Below are positions 42,058 through 52,590 of a stretch of DNA of 64,000 nt, piece by piece; position 1 is the stretch's first letter, and every line of letters begins with the position of its first letter. The notes below the pieces were generated by a model that was not told the origin of the DNA, searched no databases, and saw only the letters and a program-made list of their open reading frames with translations. The stretch covers positions 8,992,501 to 9,056,500 of the forward strand of contig OX419761.1 in the NCBI GenBank assembly GCA_948567375.1, written 5' to 3'. A program made the translations under genes and the position numbers. The stretch comes from Lunularia cruciata (taxonomy: Eukaryota > Streptophyta > Marchantiopsida > Lunulariales > Lunulariaceae).

Positions 42058-44219
42058 TACCAGGAGAGGAAACCCAAGGAAAGGCATAGTGGTGATTGCA
42101 TCATCAGAGGAAGACTCGAAAGGCAAAGCCGAGTGCAAGTCCAAAAACTCAGAACACAATGAGGAACCAGAGCTCACGCTACAAAGTGGGGATATGAGTA
42201 GCAATAGTGATGAAGGTGGGAAGATGACGTTAATACCTACTGCAGAAGAAGAAGAAGTTTGGGTAGAGCTCAAGGAAGAAAATAATGCAAAGTTGGAGGA
42301 CAAGGTACCCGAGCCGGAGGAGAAGAAGATTATGATTCAGAGGGGAGTTTGGTTGAGACGCAAGGCAAATTTTGAAGCAGGTCCAAGCAAGGCAAGGGAA
42401 GAAGAGAATGCTAGCTCGAGAAGTGAAGTGTCTATTCCGATACGACAACTGCAGTAAAGAAGGCAAGTATCAGGTGAAGAAGAGGTAAAGAAGGAGATCA
42501 CTCTGTAGGTGGAAGTAGGTGCGAGTGATGGAGTGGAGTACTTGCGAGAAATTGTGTGCCCATTGTTAGTGAAGCTAGAGCACAAGAAGAAAGAGATGCA
42601 GTCAACATGGCCGGAAGTGAAGACTGTGTTGCAGGTTTTGGCAAAACTAGAAGAAGTGAACTCGGAGTTGAAGAGGAGTATAATCTGAGGCAAGGAAGAA
42701 AGGGAAGTACTGCAAGGAGATATAGTAGAGCAGTGTCAAGTTATTGAGAACTTGAAGAGAGAAGCGAGGAATCGAGAAGAACTTGTGAAGAAGAGTGACA
42801 TAGCAAGGGAGAGACAAGTAGCAGAGTACGAAATCTTGAAGCAACAATTTGTTGATTCAAGACTAGAAATTATCCATGCTATGGTGAGGGTAGTAGAGAA
42901 GGAACAAGAGCTCGATAGAGTGATGGAGAGTGTAGAAGAGAAGAAGCAACTGTGGCAAAGGGAGTTGACAGTGAGATATAGGGAAGAAGAGAGATTTCAA
43001 GAGTTACTTCATAATCAAGAGGAGAAGATTGTGCAGAAAGAGAAGGAGAAGGAAATTGTGAAAGCCGTGTTTGAGGCAGAGTTGGCAATGTACAGGGAAG
43101 ATTGGCTTGCAGATCAAGAGTGTGAAAGGAAGATGAGATTGGAGCCATTGAAGGAGATCATAATCAGGATGAATGCAATGTTCGTATTGAAGAGACAAGG
43201 CTGCATGAAATTGTTGGTGCAAGAGACAAGGAGGAGACATGTGAAGGATACAGACTTGAATGCTTTGTTAATTAGTGTCAAAACTCAAGTAGATAGGAAG
43301 ATATTGGAAGTCCAAGACAATATCATGATTAGATTAGATCTAGTGAAGATAGAGATAGATAAACTTTGGAAAGACATTAGAGCCAAACCCAAAGTAGATG
43401 AAGTAGGAGTGCAGATGTCTTCGGAGTTACCATTAGAGACATTAGAGAAGAGTGGGTCAGCAGATAAGGAGTTAGATAGATTACCCACTAGTGAAATGTT
43501 AGATCAAGAAAGAGAACTATTAGATCTGGTAGAAGATGTAGGAGTTATGAAACTTGAGGACAGAGTAGTAGGAAGTACAATTACTTTGGGTTTGGGTTTG
43601 AAAGCCCAAGAAGAAGTAGACATCGGATTGGATTAGTAACCAATTTGAGATTTGAATAAGCAGATATGAAGAGGTGTATTGTCATTTCGGATCTACAGGT
43701 TTGTAGAGTCATTAGGAAGAGGTACATTAGGAAGATAATTGTTGTTTGCTTCACTATTTTAGAAAGGCATTTGCAAGGAATTGTTGTTCAGTGCTCATTA
43801 TTTCTGAGATTAGATAAAGTGAAGTGTTGTGAAGCAGTGCTCGTTGCTTAAGCTTGATTCCGAGTATCGACTTTTTGTTTGTGTTTGGGAGTGTTGAAGA
43901 ATTTCAAAGTGCAAGTCAGAGTGCTTGTTGGATGTTGGATTCAGTAGCCTTGATCTTTACTCTGTGTGTTTGATCCTGAGTGAAGTGCAATCAGAGCAAT
44001 GCCTTGATAGATTTGAGAGGAATTGTAGTGTTGGTAGTATTCTGCATTTGTGAGTGCAGCGTAGTGTTGATGTGAAGCAATTTTGATCGAGGAAGTTGTG
44101 CTTTCAATGGAGGGGTAGAACACAATTCTGAGGTGAAGTGCCATTTTTGGGAGAGCCTGAATCATCACAATCAAGATTGTTTGGAAAGAATTGATGGAGT
44201 TGTGATTAAGGAGTGCTAA
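42058..44219 (+). repeat. A 3' LTR, part 2 of 3
   Basis: It is collinear with 5' LTR from about 5706 to 7910. It ends at GCTAA (44215-44219), which is duplicated at 49840-49844 on the other side of D1. It contains the acidic region (42058-42457) and the coiled-coil part of the LTR reading frame. Confidence 0.92.
42752..43636 (+). CDS. LTR-encoded coiled-coil protein, 3' LTR copy, C-terminal part
   Basis: 294 codons are open here, the longest surviving stretch of this frame in any LTR copy. It is almost wholly predicted coiled coil: repeated Glu/Lys/Arg with Leu/Ile/Val at heptad positions, for example VEEKKQLWQRELTVRYREEE and LEPLKEIIIRMNAM. The tail has ELDRLPTSE and ends IGLD, TAG. Relative to the 5' LTR copy it lacks about 12 codons after NAM, where sequence reads FVLKRQGCMK instead. 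The acidic region precedes it (42058-42457), separated by stops at about 42455, 42508 and 42687. The ORF is open but the gene is not complete. Confidence 0.65.
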   Translation: MKREARNREELVKKSDIARERQVAEYEILKQQFVDSRLEIIHAMVRVVEKEQELDRVMESVEEKKQLWQRELTVRYREEERFQELLHNQEEKIVQKEKEKEIVKAVFEAELAMYREDWLADQECERKMRLEPLKEIIIRMNAMFVLKRQGCMKLLVQETRRRHVKDTDLNALLISVKTQVDRKILEVQDNIMIRLDLVKIEIDKLWKDIRAKPKVDEVGVQMSSELPLETLEKSGSADKELDRLPTSEMLDQERELLDLVEDVGVMKLEDRVVGSTITLGLGLKAQEEVDIGLD

Positions 44220-44632
44220 TGTAAAAGACCAAAACTGAGGAGAGAAATAGGAGAATGGAAATTCACATTGGGACACTTGAATGAGGGAAAACTCCAAATG
44301 CCTAGCATGAGCTTCGGCCTTGGTATTTATAGGTAGCATACAAGACCCTTGAAGCTTCTCAAGAAGCTTCCTTGAGCCGCTTTCTTGGAGTGCAAGCCAA
44401 GTTAACTAGGAAGCTTCTCAAGAAGCTTCCTTCTAGAAGCCGCCTACTTGGCGTGCAAGCTAAACTAGTTAGAAGCTTCCTTCTAGAAGCTACCTGCTTA
44501 GGGCGCAAGTTAACTAATTGGGAAGCTTCCCAAGAAGCTTCTTAGATGCTTCTAGAATATTCTAGGCTATTTTGTCTTATTCTCTACTTTGTAAGCCCGA
44601 CTAACTTCATTGCTAAACTCCATATTGTTACA
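44220..44632 (-). repeat. D1 3' LTR (413 bp)
   Basis: Ends TGTAACAATATGG (44632) and TCTTTTACA (44220, minus strand). Preceded on the minus strand by the purine tract GCGGCGGGGGAATA. It contains GAAGCTTC repeats, but the four-unit heat-shock motif is interrupted here by a 4-bp insertion near 44480. Confidence 0.92.
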
Positions 44633-44639
44633 TATTCCC

Positions 44640-47600
44640 CCGCCGCTAGTGGGTGACGTCCTCGTCGCCAGTGAAGTTTTGAATTCCTTGATGGCCGTTT
44701 GTGCACTTTGGAGGTGGGAAAGAGGTTCCTATGTGGCATCATGAAGGGGATACCCTTTCCAAAGGACCTTGTACTCTGTATGTTGGCAATAGCCTCGTTA
44801 AATATGGCGACATGCAAGGATAAGATCAACTTTGTACTCCTCATGAACATTGATAGGGACAGGAAGAGGGGGAGGTTGGACTCAAGAGGAAAAGGAAGAG
44901 GGGTTAGGAACAAAGGGTTTCAACTTGGAAACATGAAAGACAGGATGGATACGCATGTGACAAGGCAAGGCAAGTCGATAAGTAATAGGAGAGACAATGT
45001 GGGTGATATCAAAGGGTCTTATCCAATTAGGGGCAAGTTTACAAACTTGGGTATCAAGTGGGAGAGGGAGGTTATTAGAGGATAGCATGACTTTATCACC
45101 AACTGCAAAGGTGAGATTACAATGATGGTGGTCCAGACATTGTTTTTGGTGATTCTAAGCAACAAGGATGTGAGACTTGGCTTGTTGGAGAGATTGGGAT
45201 ATAGTGGTCAAGAATGTGGAAGTATGAGGAACCTGAGAGGGAGGGGGAGCAAGAAGAGAATCTAGAACAAGTGGATCTTGGCCAAAATTGAGAAAGAAGG
45301 GAGAAAATCCGGTGCGTGCCTATTTGGAATTGTTGTAGGCAAATTCTACAACTGCAAGACATTCATCCCAGTTGGTATGGTGGACATTGACAAAGGCCCA
45401 CAACATATCCTCCAATGTACGATTTGCACGTTTGGTTTGTCCATCAGTTTGAGGATGATAGGCCGTGGACAAAGCAAGCTTGGTGCCAAGTATCTGGAAG
45501 AGTGCTTGCCAAAACTTCCCGGTAAATCAAGGATCACGGTCGGAGATGAGTACACATGGCATCCCATGATGCTTGAAGACGTTGTCAAAGTAAATTTGTG
45601 CTAAGGTTAGAGCATCCACGGTATCATAGGTTGGTGCCAAGTGGATTTGCTTACTAAGCTTATCCACAAACACCACGATTGCGGTGTGTCCTTGTTTTGT
45701 CTTTGGCAAGGAGTGATGAGATCTAAGCTCACATGCTCCTAGTGAGCGGATGGAATGGCGAGTGGTTGAAGGAGTCCACTCGGCTTCTGGTTGTTGGCCT
45801 TGTTACATTGGCAACTCTCACATGATCGGACAAAGTCTCAAACATCTTGTGTCATGTTGGGCCACCACTATTGGCATTAGAGGGTGCCCGAGGTCTTGTC
45901 CACTCCCATGTGACCAGCTATTGGTAAATCATGGGCTTCTTGAAGGCGCACAAGTCGAAGATCACCTTTGGCTGGAACATAGATCTAGTCTGCATGGAAT
46001 AAAAGGCCTTCCTTGAAGGAGAAGGTGTTGTACTCCTTGTCGCATGCTGTCAGACAATCGTGTCCCATTTGGAAGAAGGGATCTTGTTGTAGAGCTGATT
46101 GAAACTCATTATGTACCTTAGGGTCAATGGACACCATTGTAATTGCTGTCGTGATGAGAGGAAGAGCCTTCAAATCAGGTCGTTGTGATAGAGCATCAAG
46201 GATGACATGGAACCGACCTGGTTTATACTCAAGTTTGATGTCAAACAATTGGAGTTGTTCTTCCCATCAATGATGCCGACTCTTCATGTGCTCCAAGTGT
46301 AAGGTCTGCAACAATGGCTTGTGATTAGTTCGCATGATCACTTGTTTCTCCAAGAGATAATGCCTCCATACCTTGGTGGCATATACCATTGCAAGTTGTT
46401 CCCAATCTTGAGCAGAGTAATTTCTTTCAGCTGTATTTAGTCGGCGAGACACAAAGGCAATAGGATGTAGTCCATCTGGAAATTCTTGTTGCAACATAGC
46501 TCCAATTGCAAAGTTAGAAGCATCAAAATCAACCACACAAGGTAGTTGAGGATCATATGGTTGAAGAATGGGTCTTGAAGACACCATATGCTTTAACTTT
46601 TGGAATGCTTCTTCATGCTTGGTGGTCCATTAGAAGCTCAAGTTCTTTCCCAAGAGGTCAGTCAATGGTGCAGCCATGTGAGCATAATAGTGGATGAACC
46701 GTCGGTAAAAACTGGCCAATCCATTGAATGCTTGTACTTTTGTAGCATCCTTTGGGGTAGGCCAATCAGTAATGGCCTTGATCTTCTCTTCTTCCATCTT
46801 GATCCCCTCTGATGAGATCTTATGACCCAAGAAGGTAACCTCCTTCTGCCAAAAAGCACACTTTGACTTCTTGTAGTAGAAATTCCACTGTCGTAGTCGT
46901 TTTAGGACTTCTTGCACATGATTCACATGTTCTGCCTCTATCCTACTATAGATTAGAATATCATCTAAGAACACCACCACGGACCGATCCAATAGTCCCT
47001 CCAACGCCCAATGCATCTGATCCATGAAGACTGTTGGGGCATTAGTGAGTCCAAAAGGTAGAACTCTCCACTCGAAATGTCCATACCTTGTGCAAAAGGC
47101 AGTTTTTTGCAAGTCCTCTCCTTCAATAGGAATTTGCCAATAGCCGCTACAAAGATCCAGCTTGGAAAAGTAGCGTGCTCCACTTAGTTGATCAAGCAGG
47201 TCATCAATCTGAGGCAAGGGATATGCATTCTTCACGGTTTGCTTATTGAGTCCATGGTAATCTTAGAAATGAAGTCCTCCATCCTTCTTTGGAACAAATA
47301 GTACCGGTGCTTCCCAAGGAGAGGTACTATGTCGTATGAAATCCTTCTCCAACAACTCTATAAGTGTTGTTCGCAACTCCTCTAACTCCTTTGGTGAGAG
47401 CCGATAGATTGGTCTACTCATTGGAATACTCCTTGGCAATAACTTGATCTTGAAGGGCATACCTCAATTGGAGGGTAATCCCTTTGGCAGATCATCCAGA
47501 AACACATCTGCAAACTCCTGAACTATCCGATCAACCATTGCTTGCTGAGGCTCTTGGCCCTCCTTAAATTTTTCTTGTGCAATCGGCTTGACCCACACCA

Positions 47601-48228
47601 CAAATACATACTTATCTTCCTCCAAAGCTTGCTCTATGGCCGCTTCATTAATAAACTTCCCTTTCAAGGATGCATCTCTCTTCCAAGCTTGCTCCATGGT
47701 TGCCTTCTTGGCAAAATTCCCATCTTGGGACTCATCTCCCTTCCAAATTTGCTCTATGGCTACCTTCTCGACAAACTTCCCATCTTGGAACTGACTATTC
47801 TTAGGCGTCTTACTCAGAGGTGCTAGACAACCTAATTGGAAATTTCTACCTTGGTGTTGTACTTGAATTTGTCATCGGGTCCAATCAAATTGAACCTTAT
47901 GACGTTCAAGCCAAGGTAGACCTAGAATGATATCATAGTGTAGAGGTGCCACTACAAACCTCATACACTCCAAATACTCCTTCCCAGTCTTGAAGGTAAT
48001 AGGATGTGAGGTGTAGAATGCAGAACCCTTTCTACCATCCGCTGTCATCAAACTACTTCCAAACACTGGCTTGATAGGAATACCCAATTCCTTTGCTACT
48101 TGCACAAACATGCAATTCTCTGAACTTCCAAAATCAACCAAAATCCTACAACCCCAATTAGATATCGTACCTTGCAAGTGAAGCAAACTTGCATAGGTCG
48201 AGCCTTCAATCCCATTGGAACTAATCAA
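44640..48228 (-). pseudogene. D1 pol with chromodomain
   Basis: Protease lies at 48228-47872 (LVDFGSSENCM, Ser to Phe after the catalytic Asp). RT lies at 47460-46630 ([23 protein letters not shown]) and RNase H at 46587-46267 (DFDASNFAIGAML). These share one frame with stops near 47461, 47240, 46627 and 46250, mostly explained by CGA or CAA changing to TGA or TAA. Integrase continues in another frame (45709 onward; DRDP at the second Asp). The C-terminal domain (NWIRPFDI, about 45030) is followed by a chromodomain at about 44840-44700 (VLWKGYPLHDAT) with two stops. The full chromovirus layout is present but dead. Confidence 0.87.
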
Positions 48229-48320
48229 GCTCCCAATAGGTGGCTCAAAATCTCCTATTGGGATTCTTCGTTTCCTTGATTATTTTGTTCCACAAACTCT
48301 ATATGTGCAACTTGTTGAGG

Positions 48321-49408
48321 TCACCCATTCCTAAGTGGACATTCAACAATGCGATGTCCAACTTGGCGACAATAAAAGTAACCTCCATTTTGTCGTAATC
48401 TTTCTCTATTTGCTGTGCCAAGTGGTCTTCGTTGGATAGCATCAATCTCCCTTGGTACCGGTTCTTCCACTTGTGCATAGTGTATTGGTAGGCTTTGTGT
48501 AGGTCGAGGTTGAGACCAAGTTGTTGCAACCAAGGAATCAAAATGCTCAGCCAATTGCATGGCTTCTTCTACGTTTTGTGGCTCCCGCATGGTCACCTCC
48601 AATTTGGTTTGTGACTTCAATCCTTGCACAAATCGATCCAAAACTTCACCTTCTTGGATGTCTGGAATTTGCATGATGATGTTCTAAAATTGTGTGATGT
48701 AGCTTCTCACCGAGCAAATCTGCCTCAACTCTGCCAATTTATCTCGTGTGGCTCGGGTGGCATTTATAGTTTGAAATCAACCAAGTATTGCATCTTTGAA
48801 TTTTGCCCATGTCAAAATCGGTGTAACAATTTGTCGTTCAGCTCTTTCTACTCGGAATCACCACCAAAGTTTTGCCATTCCATCCAATGGCTAGAAGCCA
48901 AGAGAATTTGTTTCCGCTTGTCTTGAAGATTGATAGCTTCAAAGTAACGTTCGCAATCAAACACAAAATTCTCCACTGTGCCTGGAATTTTCTTGCCTTC
49001 AAACATCTTGGGTTTTGGAAATCGAATGCGATCTTCTCCATCTCGAACTAGCGCTTTGTCTATCTATTCTTGTCATTGTTGGTCTTGTTCATCCAACAAT
49101 TGAGTAGGATGCTTGATTTGTTGTTGCGTTGCAAGGATAACATCCGGTATTGCCGCCATTGCTACTACTCTATTCCACTACACACAATTTATCTAGTTGA
49201 TTTACACATAGATACAGCACGTCCACCGTTCTTCATAAGTTACAATTGGAAGTATCAAGGGTTCCTCTGACACGGTGATCATATGTAGAAAATCTTGCTC
49301 AAAGCGCGGGGTGATGAATTGTGTGAAACAATGCTTTGGTAATATATGGACATGAAAGTTCCAATGGTTTGGTGGAAGTGGATTTGGTGGTCCATAAATT
49401 CCATTCAT
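48321..49408 (-). pseudogene. D1 gag
   Basis: Starts MNGIYGPPNPLPPNHW at 49408, directly after the PBS. The capsid-like region matches D2 (for example the DRFVQGLKSQTKLEVTM stretch). The knuckle reads YFYCRQVGHRIVEC, with the first Cys changed to Tyr. Frameshifts at about 49200 and 48700 and several stops make it a pseudogene. Confidence 0.8.
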
Positions 49409-49417
49409 CCCACTCCT

Positions 49418-49429
49418 GCTCTGATACCA
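49418..49429 (-). other. D1 primer-binding site (tRNA-iMet)
   Basis: TGGTATCAGAGC is a perfect 12-base match to the standard plant initiator-Met PBS, one base after the LTR end. Confidence 0.92.
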
Positions 49430-49430
49430 A

Positions 49431-49839
49431 TGTAAAAGATCAAAACCGAGGAGAGAAATAGGAGAATGGAAATTCACATTGGGACACTTGAATGAGGGAA
49501 AACTCCAAATGCCTAGCATGAGCTTTGGCCTTGGTATTTATAGGTAGCATACAAGACCCTTGAAGCTTCTCAAGAAGCTTCCTTGAGCCGCTTTCTTGGA
49601 GTGCAAGCCAAGTTAACTAGGAAGCTTCTCAAGAAGCTTCCTTTTAGAAGCCGCCTACTTGGCGTGAAATCTAAGCTAGTTAGAAGCTTCTAGAAGCTTC
49701 TTGCTTAGGGTGCAAGTTAACTAGTTGGGAAGCTTCCCAAGAAGCTTCTTAGATGCTTCTAGAATATTCTAGGCTATTTTGTCTTATTCTCTACTTTGTA
49801 AGCCCGACTAACTTTATCGCTAAACTCCATATTGTTACA
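49431..49839 (-). repeat. D1 5' LTR (409 bp)
   Basis: Runs on the minus strand from TGTAACAATATGG (49839) to TCTTTTACA (49431). The U3 is dense in GAAGCTTC units. A TATA box (TATAAATA, minus, 49535-49542) follows them, with roughly 100 bp left to the LTR end. Confidence 0.93.
49683..49700. promoter_or_regulatory. Four-unit heat-shock element in D1 5' LTR
   Basis: GAAGCTTCTAGAAGCTTC is four alternating nGAAn/nTTCn units with exact 2-nt spacing, and it is palindromic. It lies about 140 bp upstream of the TATA box at 49542 on the D1 coding strand. Further two-unit GAAGCTTC sites flank it. Heat response is inferred from the binding consensus. Confidence 0.65.
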
Positions 49840-50039
49840 GCTAATTTGTGACAAGACTGCAAGTCAGTGCTTGTACTCTCTTTTGGGTGTGGTTTCTACC
49901 TAATAGATTAAAGATGCAACCAAGAAGAACTGCAATTATTACTTTGATTTCATATTTGACCAATTCTGACTAGTATCTCTGCGGGAACAAACTTTACTTA
50001 CCCGATTACTGCAAAAGTGATATTTGCCGGGTTGTCACA
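49840..50039 (+). repeat. A 3' LTR, part 3 of 3
   Basis: The last 200 bp of the LTR, including the duplicated GCTAA (49840-49844), end GGGTTGTCACA at 50039. The duplicated target TATAG (50040-50044) and B gag follow. Confidence 0.93.
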
Positions 50040-50966
50040 TATAGGATCCATGCTCACCAAGAATTTTGTGGGAGGGTTGAGACCATAGATTAGAAACAAG
50101 GTGAGGTATGACAAACCTTCTTCCAAGGTTGAAGCTATTAAGATTGCATATGTATGGAGGAGAGTTTGGAAGGAGATGAGAATGATTTGGTGGTGAAGTA
50201 GGTTGTGCATCCTCCTCAAGGCTACAAGTATGGTGTAACTTCTGATAGTTTGGTGGCAAAGGTTGCACCACAAGTAGTAGTTTCTCCAATTCTTGCACCT
50301 CTACCAAAAGATCCACTTCAAATCATCATAGAATAACTTGTAGATCTCAAGATCAATGTAGTGCAACTATGAGAGAAGAGAGAAGTAGAACAAAATGTGG
50401 GAAGAAGGCCTAGGAGTTATGGAAGCTATCCATACAAAGGAGGCTAACCAACCAAAAATTTCAATGATAAAATTATTTTGGTTGTGGAAGAAGAGGTCAC
50501 ATCCAAAGGAATTGCCCAAATTCCACTTACCATGGAGGAAGGGGTTATGTGGGAGAGTCAATAGAGGAAAGAGGGTGGTAGTGAAACCCAAGTGGCTCTT
50601 ATTCCAAACAAAGGTAAGGAGATAATACCCATAGATGTGCTTGAAAGAAAGTATGAGAAGGGGGAGTGCTCAAACTCCAAAGGTCTTAAGTTTGATCTTT
50701 TGGTAGAAGAGAAGAAGAGAGCTTGTTTTATAAAGGATGTACACTCTACTCAAGGATTTACTCCTAGTAAGGATAATCCTATGCCTACTTGGAGTACTCA
50801 CACTAGCACCTCAACACCATCAATAACAAAGACTTCAAGGAAGAAGTTGGAGATGGAAGACTTCTTGATCTCAAAGCAACAATAGAACTACAATGTGTTG
50901 GAGGATGTTGGCAATGACAAGGTTAACATCATAGTAGCCTAATTGATCACTTTGAATCCTACCTTG
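50040..50966 (+). pseudogene. Element B, piece 2: gag, zinc knuckle region
   Basis: It is collinear with C 36910-37835 (ATGCTCACCAAGAATTTTGT onward), covering the rest of gag, a damaged zinc-knuckle region (about 50465-50520) and the linker before protease. Multiple stops and indels are present. The open stretch 50592-50885 matches the C segment NPNKGKGIASIDVVESKYEK. D2 inserted at 50967 within CCTTG. Confidence 0.85.
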
Positions 50967-51120
50967 TGTAACAATATGGAGTTTAGCAACAAAGTTAGTC
51001 GGGCTCACAAAGTAGCACATAAGACAAATTAGCCTAGAATATTCCAAAAGTATCTAGGAAGCTTCTTGGGAAGCTTTCCGGCTAGCTTAGCTTGCACTTC
51101 AAGTAAGTTGCTTCTAGAAG

Positions 51121-51138
51121 GAAGCTTCTAGAAGCTTC
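51121..51138. promoter_or_regulatory. Four-unit heat-shock element in D2 5' LTR
   Basis: GAAGCTTCTAGAAGCTTC is the same perfect four-unit motif as in D1. Immediately before it, CTTCTAGAAG adds two more units out of step. It lies 143 bp upstream of the TATA box. Confidence 0.68.
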
Positions 51139-51280
51139 CAACTAGCTTAGCTTGCATGCCAAGTAGGCGGCTTCTAGAAGGAAGCTTCTTGAAAAGCTTC
51201 CTAGTTAACTTGGCTTGCACTCTAAGAAAGCGGCTTGAGGAAGCTTCTTGAGAAGCTTCTCAAGGGCCTTGTACGTTACC

Positions 51281-51288
51281 TATAAATA
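51281..51288 (+). promoter_or_regulatory. TATA box of D2 LTR
   Basis: TATAAATA in the context CCTATAAATACC or similar, kept in all D LTRs seen (56512-56519 in the 3' LTR, reverse strand 49535-49542 and about 44324-44331 in D1). Confidence 0.75.
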
Positions 51289-51393
51289 CCAAAGCCAAAG
51301 CTCATGCTAGGCATTTGGAGTTTTCCCTCATTCAAGTGTCCCAATGTGAGTTTCCATTCTCTTATTTCTCTCCTTGGATTTGGTCTTTTACAT

Positions 51394-51405
51394 TAGTATC
51401 AGAGT
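51394..51405 (+). other. D2 primer-binding site (tRNA-iMet, two changes)
   Basis: TAGTATCAGAGT against TGGTATCAGAGC. Both differences are G-to-A or C-to-T, in line with deamination decay. Confidence 0.85.
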
Positions 51406-51414
51406 AGGAATGGG

Positions 51415-52498
51415 ATGGATGGAACTTATAGACCACCAAATCCACTTCCACCAAACCATTGGGATTTTTACGTCCAAAAACTACCCAAGCATTGTTTCAC
51501 ACAATTCATCACCTCACAATTTAGACAAGAGTTTTTGCATATGATCACCATATTTGAGGAACCCTTGGTGCTTCTGGTTGTAACTTATGGAGAACGGTGG
51601 ACGTGCTATTTCTACATGTTAGTAAATTAGATAGATTAGGAGTGGTGTGATAGAGTAGCAACCATGGCGGCAATACCCGATGTTATCCTTGCTATGCAAC
51701 AACAAATTGAGCACCTTACTTGATTGTTGGATGAACAAGATCTTTGATGACAAAAGCAGGTGGAGAGAGTACCAATTTGAGAAGGAGAAGATCAGATCAG
51801 ATTCCCTAAACCCAAGGTATTTGAAGGCAAGAATCTTTCGAGTGCAGTGGAGAATCTTGTGTTTGATTGTGAATGTTATTTTGAAGCTACCAATCTACAA
51901 GACGAGCAAAAATAGATTCTCTTGGCTTCTAGCCAATTGGATGAAGAAGCAAAGCTATGGTGGAGATTTCGAGTAGAGCGAGTTGAACAAAAAATAGTTG
52001 CACCAATCTTGACATGGGCAGAATTCAAGAGTGCAATAATTAGTCGGTTCCAAGCTATAAATGCCACACGAGCTGCATGGGATAAGTTGGCAGAGTTGAA
52101 ATAGATTGGCTCTGTAAGAAGTTACATCAGTGAATTTCCAAAACACCATCATGCAAATTCCAAATATATTGGAAGGTGAAGCTCTAGATTGATTTGTGAG
52201 GGGCTTGAAGGCGAGAACCAAATTAGAGGTAACCATGCAAGAGCCACAACACTTGGAGGAAGCCATGCGGTTGGCCAAACGTTTTGATTCCTTGGCAACT
52301 TGGCCTCAACCTCAACCTCCACAGGGCCTACCAATACACTACACACAAGTGGAGGAGCAAGCACCAATGGAGATTGATGCCATTCAACAAAGACCACTTG
52401 ACATAGTAGATAGAGAGAAATTGCAACAAAATGGTGGTTGTTTTTATTGTCGCCAATTGGGGTATCGCATTGCTGAATGTCCACTCAAGAATGGATGA
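51415..52498 (+). pseudogene. D2 gag
   Basis: Starts MDGTYRPPNPLPPNHW at 51415. The open parts are 51415-51630 and 52196-52498, with stops and shifts between. The capsid-like middle (WWRFRVERVEQKIVAPILTW) is readable. The knuckle at 52439-52480, CFYCRQLGYRIAEC, has Tyr instead of the zinc-binding His. It ends at the TGA at 52496, and protease follows about 90 bp later in frame 1. Confidence 0.8.
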
Positions 52499-52590
52499 CC
52501 TCAACAAGTTGCCCAGGTGGAGTTTGTGGAGTGTAATGATCAGGGGAACAAATAATCTTAGTAGGAGATTTTGAGCTGCCTACTAGGAGC

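Larger units (their letters stand above)
44220..49839 (-). mobile_element. Element D1: Ty3/gypsy chromovirus
   Basis: 5620 bp in minus orientation in A's 3' LTR, with perfect target duplication GCTAA (44215-44219, 49840-49844). The 5' LTR is 49431-49839, the initiator-Met PBS 49418-49429, gag 49408-48321, pol below that with chromodomain, and the 3' LTR 44220-44632. LTRs differ by about 13 substitutions and one 4-bp gap by eye, about 3%. It forms an inverted pair with D2. Confidence 0.93.
4343..50039 (+). mobile_element. Element A: giant-LTR Ty3/gypsy, host of nested insertions
   Basis: A begins TGTGGTACCCACATTTTTTG and ends GGGTTGTCACA. It is flanked by the 5-bp duplication TATAG at 4338-4342 and 50040-50044, with element B gag continuing on both sides. 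Its own parts are the 5' LTR 4343-8103, a tRNA-Asp PBS, gag 8192-10051, protease start to 10956, the rest of pol 28927-32056, a polypurine tract at 32870-32885, and a 3' LTR from 32886 that is split into three pieces. F, E1 (with a solo A LTR inside), a solo F LTR, C and D1 are inserted in it. There is no chromodomain. The PBS type and RT resemble non-chromodomain plant gypsy elements of the Athila/Tat side, and that placement is inference. Its LTRs look roughly 93% identical by eye. Confidence 0.92.
50967..51392 (+). repeat. D2 5' LTR (426 bp)
   Basis: TGTAACAATATGG to GGTCTTTTACA. GAAGCTTC-rich U3, TATA box at 51281, then about 104 bp to the end. The R and U5 parts must therefore be short. 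Confidence 0.93.

Noticed and set aside
44699-45085. 128-codon plus-strand ORF with basic stretches
   Set aside because: Antisense of D1's integrase C-terminus and chromodomain, which read clearly on the minus strand.
49411-49430. tRNA gene at PBS-like sequences
   Set aside because: Only 12-18 bases complementary to tRNA 3' ends occur, each right after an LTR. There are no cloverleaf arms around them, so they are primer sites.
51060-51270. CRISPR-like array from repeated GAAGCTTC words
   Set aside because: The repeats are short and palindromic with irregular spacing, and they lie in a plant LTR promoter region. There are no unique spacers of constant length.
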